Shown: one piece after another, positions 62,213 to 64,000 of the stretch | How the letters are laid out: each line of letters begins with the position of its first letter | How positions within the stretch are numbered: position 1 is the stretch's first letter | NCBI GenBank assembly: GCA_002946415.1 | Contig: NJPS01000079.1 | Location: 1,302,001 to 1,366,000, forward strand | Direction: 5' to 3' | DNA length: 64,000 nt | DNA from: Rutstroemia sp. NJR-2017a BVV2 | Taxonomy: Eukaryota > Ascomycota > Leotiomycetes > Helotiales > Rutstroemiaceae | Translations under genes and position numbers: made by a program | The notes under the pieces: model-generated | Database searches by the model: none | What the model was told of the DNA's origin: nothing | Seen by the model: only the letters and a program-made list of their open reading frames with translations

Positions 62213-62440
62213 GGACAGCAGGAGGAGAAAACAACACAAGAGAAGACGGAAGAAGAGATTGTGATGGAGTACGTCAAGAAGCAAAGCCTCTTGGAACAGG
62301 AACTATCACAACAAAGGCAAGAGTGTGCCACAGCGACTGATGACAAGGGCGATGACGACTTGCAAAAGGCATTGAAGTTCAGCATGCAAGGACACGAACA
62401 TGATGTGGAGTATCGGTACGGGGAGGCTTCAGGGACGTGA
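62213..62440 (+). CDS. C-terminal fragment of a host protein with a ubiquitin-interacting motif
   Basis: The open frame from an in-frame TAG (62,210-62,212) runs to TGA at 62,438-62,440; the only ATG is at 62,264 (58 codons from there). It reads TQEKTEEEIVMEYVKKQSLL, a Gln-rich helical stretch, then DDDLQKALKFSMQ, which fits the ubiquitin-interacting motif (acidic-Leu-x-x-Ala-Leu-x-x-Ser), and a short tail. Codon use and composition are host-like, without RIP. The TAG could be a splice acceptor (ggttAG) making this a last exon, but no polypyrimidine stretch precedes it. The upstream part is missing, probably because of the pogo-type insertion or an older break. Confidence 0.55.
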   Translation, partial: GQQEEKTTQEKTEEEIVMEYVKKQSLLEQELSQQRQECATATDDKGDDDLQKALKFSMQGHEHDVEYRYGEASGT

Positions 62441-63825
62441 TCAATCTTGTTTTGCCTTGAACGAATGAGGTCGAGATACCCAGGCTATGGCAGCAATAAA
62501 CCTCTCATGTTGTGTTTGCGCGGATGTATCAGGAGAAGATGCGAAAGATGAGATTGCTGTAGAGGGATAGAAAACCAATGGACTGATACTCAGCTTGGGT
62601 CTGTTTGAGGCAGGCTCGCGCAGGCTTCGCGAACTGTTCCTGTGTAGTAGTGTTGGTTCTTCGTTGCCCTTGTGGCACTGCACAGTAATAGTAATAGTCG
62701 TATAGACAGGCAAAATAGAGATAGAAGACAGGCAAAATAGAGATAGAGGCCAGCCTTTGGTGGCCCTCTGCTGTGTTTATCATCCTCGTGCTTGATATGC
62801 CCTGCGAAAGCCGTGGCTGCTATCATTGTACTAGCTGTTGTACTCGTCATCGTCATACCCACCGCTATTCCTTATCATATATTTTCTAGATTCCTCCAGC
62901 CCCTATTTCTATATCCATTTCCATTATTACGAATCCTATCCTTCCTAGAAATCAAGACCTTCCCGTCTACTCATTGACCGTCCAGATCGTTTCTATATCA
63001 AACCAGAGTCAGAATTTGACGTCGTTCATCATGTGGTATGGGTTTGTTGGTGTAGAAGCAGAGTAGCAGTCTAATTCCTACTCTTACCAGCACTGCCGTT
63101 CGTTTGTTTACCGTTCCAAGCAGTGGTGCCGGAGGTGGTGGTGCCGCACTGCTGACTCATGAGGTTGGCAGAGCGGGAGCGGAAGTGACCACAAGGGGTT
63201 GGCGCAGCGGGATACCTGAGATGGTGGTGGTGGAAGGGGATGCGTAGCGATGCAAGATCGAGTCGACTAGTTTTCAAGACAAGGAAGCCACCGAGCCTCT
63301 GCCAGCCACGCTATTAGAGATTGATAGGCACTTCTTCCGACTTCGCGCAGGATTGGCGCCAAGCAACTTGCGAAACGAGGGATTTTGTCAAAGTTCAGTA
63401 ATGCATCGCCTTTAAAGTGCGGGATTATCGGAACCAAGCAGAAAACATTGAAATTGCCTAACAACAATAAACGTGGGTGAAGCTGGTATGGTATACGCAC
63501 AATGCATACCATACATAAGCTGAGTTCCGTATTTTATCATGATTATATCACAGGCCTTGACGAAGCCAATGAGGTTGAGTTCGAAATGCAGATTATTCCA
63601 TTGGCCTATCAGCTCGCTTTATAACTCAGCCTCATATGTCTGTTCCTCTTTGTCATCTGCGGTGCGACCATACGCAATCCAATCAGGGAATTTCAGATTT
63701 TGAATCGGGCCAATGAGGAAATTTGAAGATGGGTTATACATGCATGCATATATTAGGCAGTGTGTGATACAACCTGAGGCGTAGCAGGTTGACGAAATGC
63801 AGATTTTGTCACAGCGAATCATACC
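62441..63825. other. Balanced-composition flank, no confident gene
   Basis: No RIP signature. Candidate frames are 62,792-62,977 plus (61 codons, very hydrophobic AVAAIIVLAVVLVIVI near its start), 63,071-63,277 minus, 63,267-63,512 minus and 63,619-63,822 minus (ending FPDWIAYGRTADDKEEQTYEAEL). The last looks most protein-like and could be a terminal exon. None has a recognisable domain or a clear intron chain, so I do not call them as genes. Confidence 0.4.
62704..62747. repeat. Perfect 22-bp tandem duplication
   Basis: AGACAGGCAAAATAGAGATA plus GA, twice in a row without mismatch. A recent slippage or duplication event. Confidence 0.9.
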
Positions 63826-64000
63826 TCAGGAACATGTTGCACGCGAACCTAGCCTCACCTTTGGTTGCGCTGGAATCTTCACCTTCTTTTTATACTTGAA
63901 GCATAGTTACCCTCAATATGTAAAGTGTACGTTCCTCAAATTACTTACGATCCTTCGTTGATAATACTCTTCCTCCCTGAAGTTGAGTTCATTCTCTGAA
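63826..64000 (-). CDS. Possible 3' end of a gene entering from the right edge
   Basis: The minus strand reads ENELNFREEEYYQRRI up to a fungal-type donor GTAAGT (63,943-63,948). A 54-bp intron to an AG at 63,895-63,896 would join in phase to YKKKVKIPAQPK, followed by a few codons to TGA at 63,826-63,828, or by a second donor GTGAGG. The charged peptide looks like real coding sequence, but the piece is too short to identify and other splicing is possible. Confidence 0.25.

Noticed and set aside
62441..62977. Overlapping frames 62,441-62,713, 62,529-62,783, 62,590-62,862 (minus) and 62,792-62,977 (plus)
   Set aside because: Several mutually overlapping frames with no motif; the hydrophobic plus frame could be real but has no further support.

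Overview
The window looks like a transposon graveyard in a filamentous ascomycete (Pezizomycotina). About 1-23,000 and 24,170-61,800 are extremely A+T rich, TpA-rich and C/G-poor. Their recognisable reading frames are broken almost only by TAA/TAG/TGA codons that fit C-to-T or G-to-A change of CAA, CAG, CGA or TGG. That is the footprint of repeat-induced point mutation (RIP), a fungal genome defence. Retroelement families of fungal type (Ty3 chromoviruses, long Ty1/copia, a pogo/Fot1-type transposon, a Mutator-like element) agree with this. No tRNA, rRNA or CRISPR array was seen.

Layout, left block. 1-4,548 is a minus-strand copia copy (family 'Copia-B') cut by the window edge. It sits inside an old minus-strand Ty3 chromovirus (family 'G1', pieces 4,549-5,734 and 12,053-14,340), which is also interrupted by a complete younger G1 copy (5,735-12,052, target duplication GATTT). 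14,341-20,490 is heavily decayed and unidentified. 20,491-23,226 is a Mutator-like element with terminal inverted repeats. 23,227-23,957 is an unmutated island.

Layout, right block. A single pogo/Fot1-type transposon of about 2.3 kb (about 23,959-62,152, minus strand) has been expanded to about 38 kb by nested insertions. An old Ty3 chromovirus ('G2', 24,829-38,111) contains a G1 copy (27,828-34,171). A copia element (Copia-B, 38,452-61,059) contains both a 9.8-kb copia element (Copia-A, 38,634-48,442) and a young G2 copy (50,033-56,666). Each of these insertions has two LTRs of equal or nearly equal length and a matching 5-bp target duplication, so order and boundaries are read directly. The pogo transposase frame can be followed across both insertions.

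Right flank, 62,150-64,000, is ordinary balanced-composition DNA. It holds a C-terminal fragment with a ubiquitin-interacting motif, two identical-core palindromes and weak hints of further genes.

The most unusual content is two apparently protein-coding genes on the strand opposite to gag-pol, both between pol and the 3' LTR. One is an intron-containing antisense gene of about 670 codons in Copia-A. The other is a 174-codon antisense frame in G2 whose frame is conserved between the young and the old G2 copy. I recognise neither protein.
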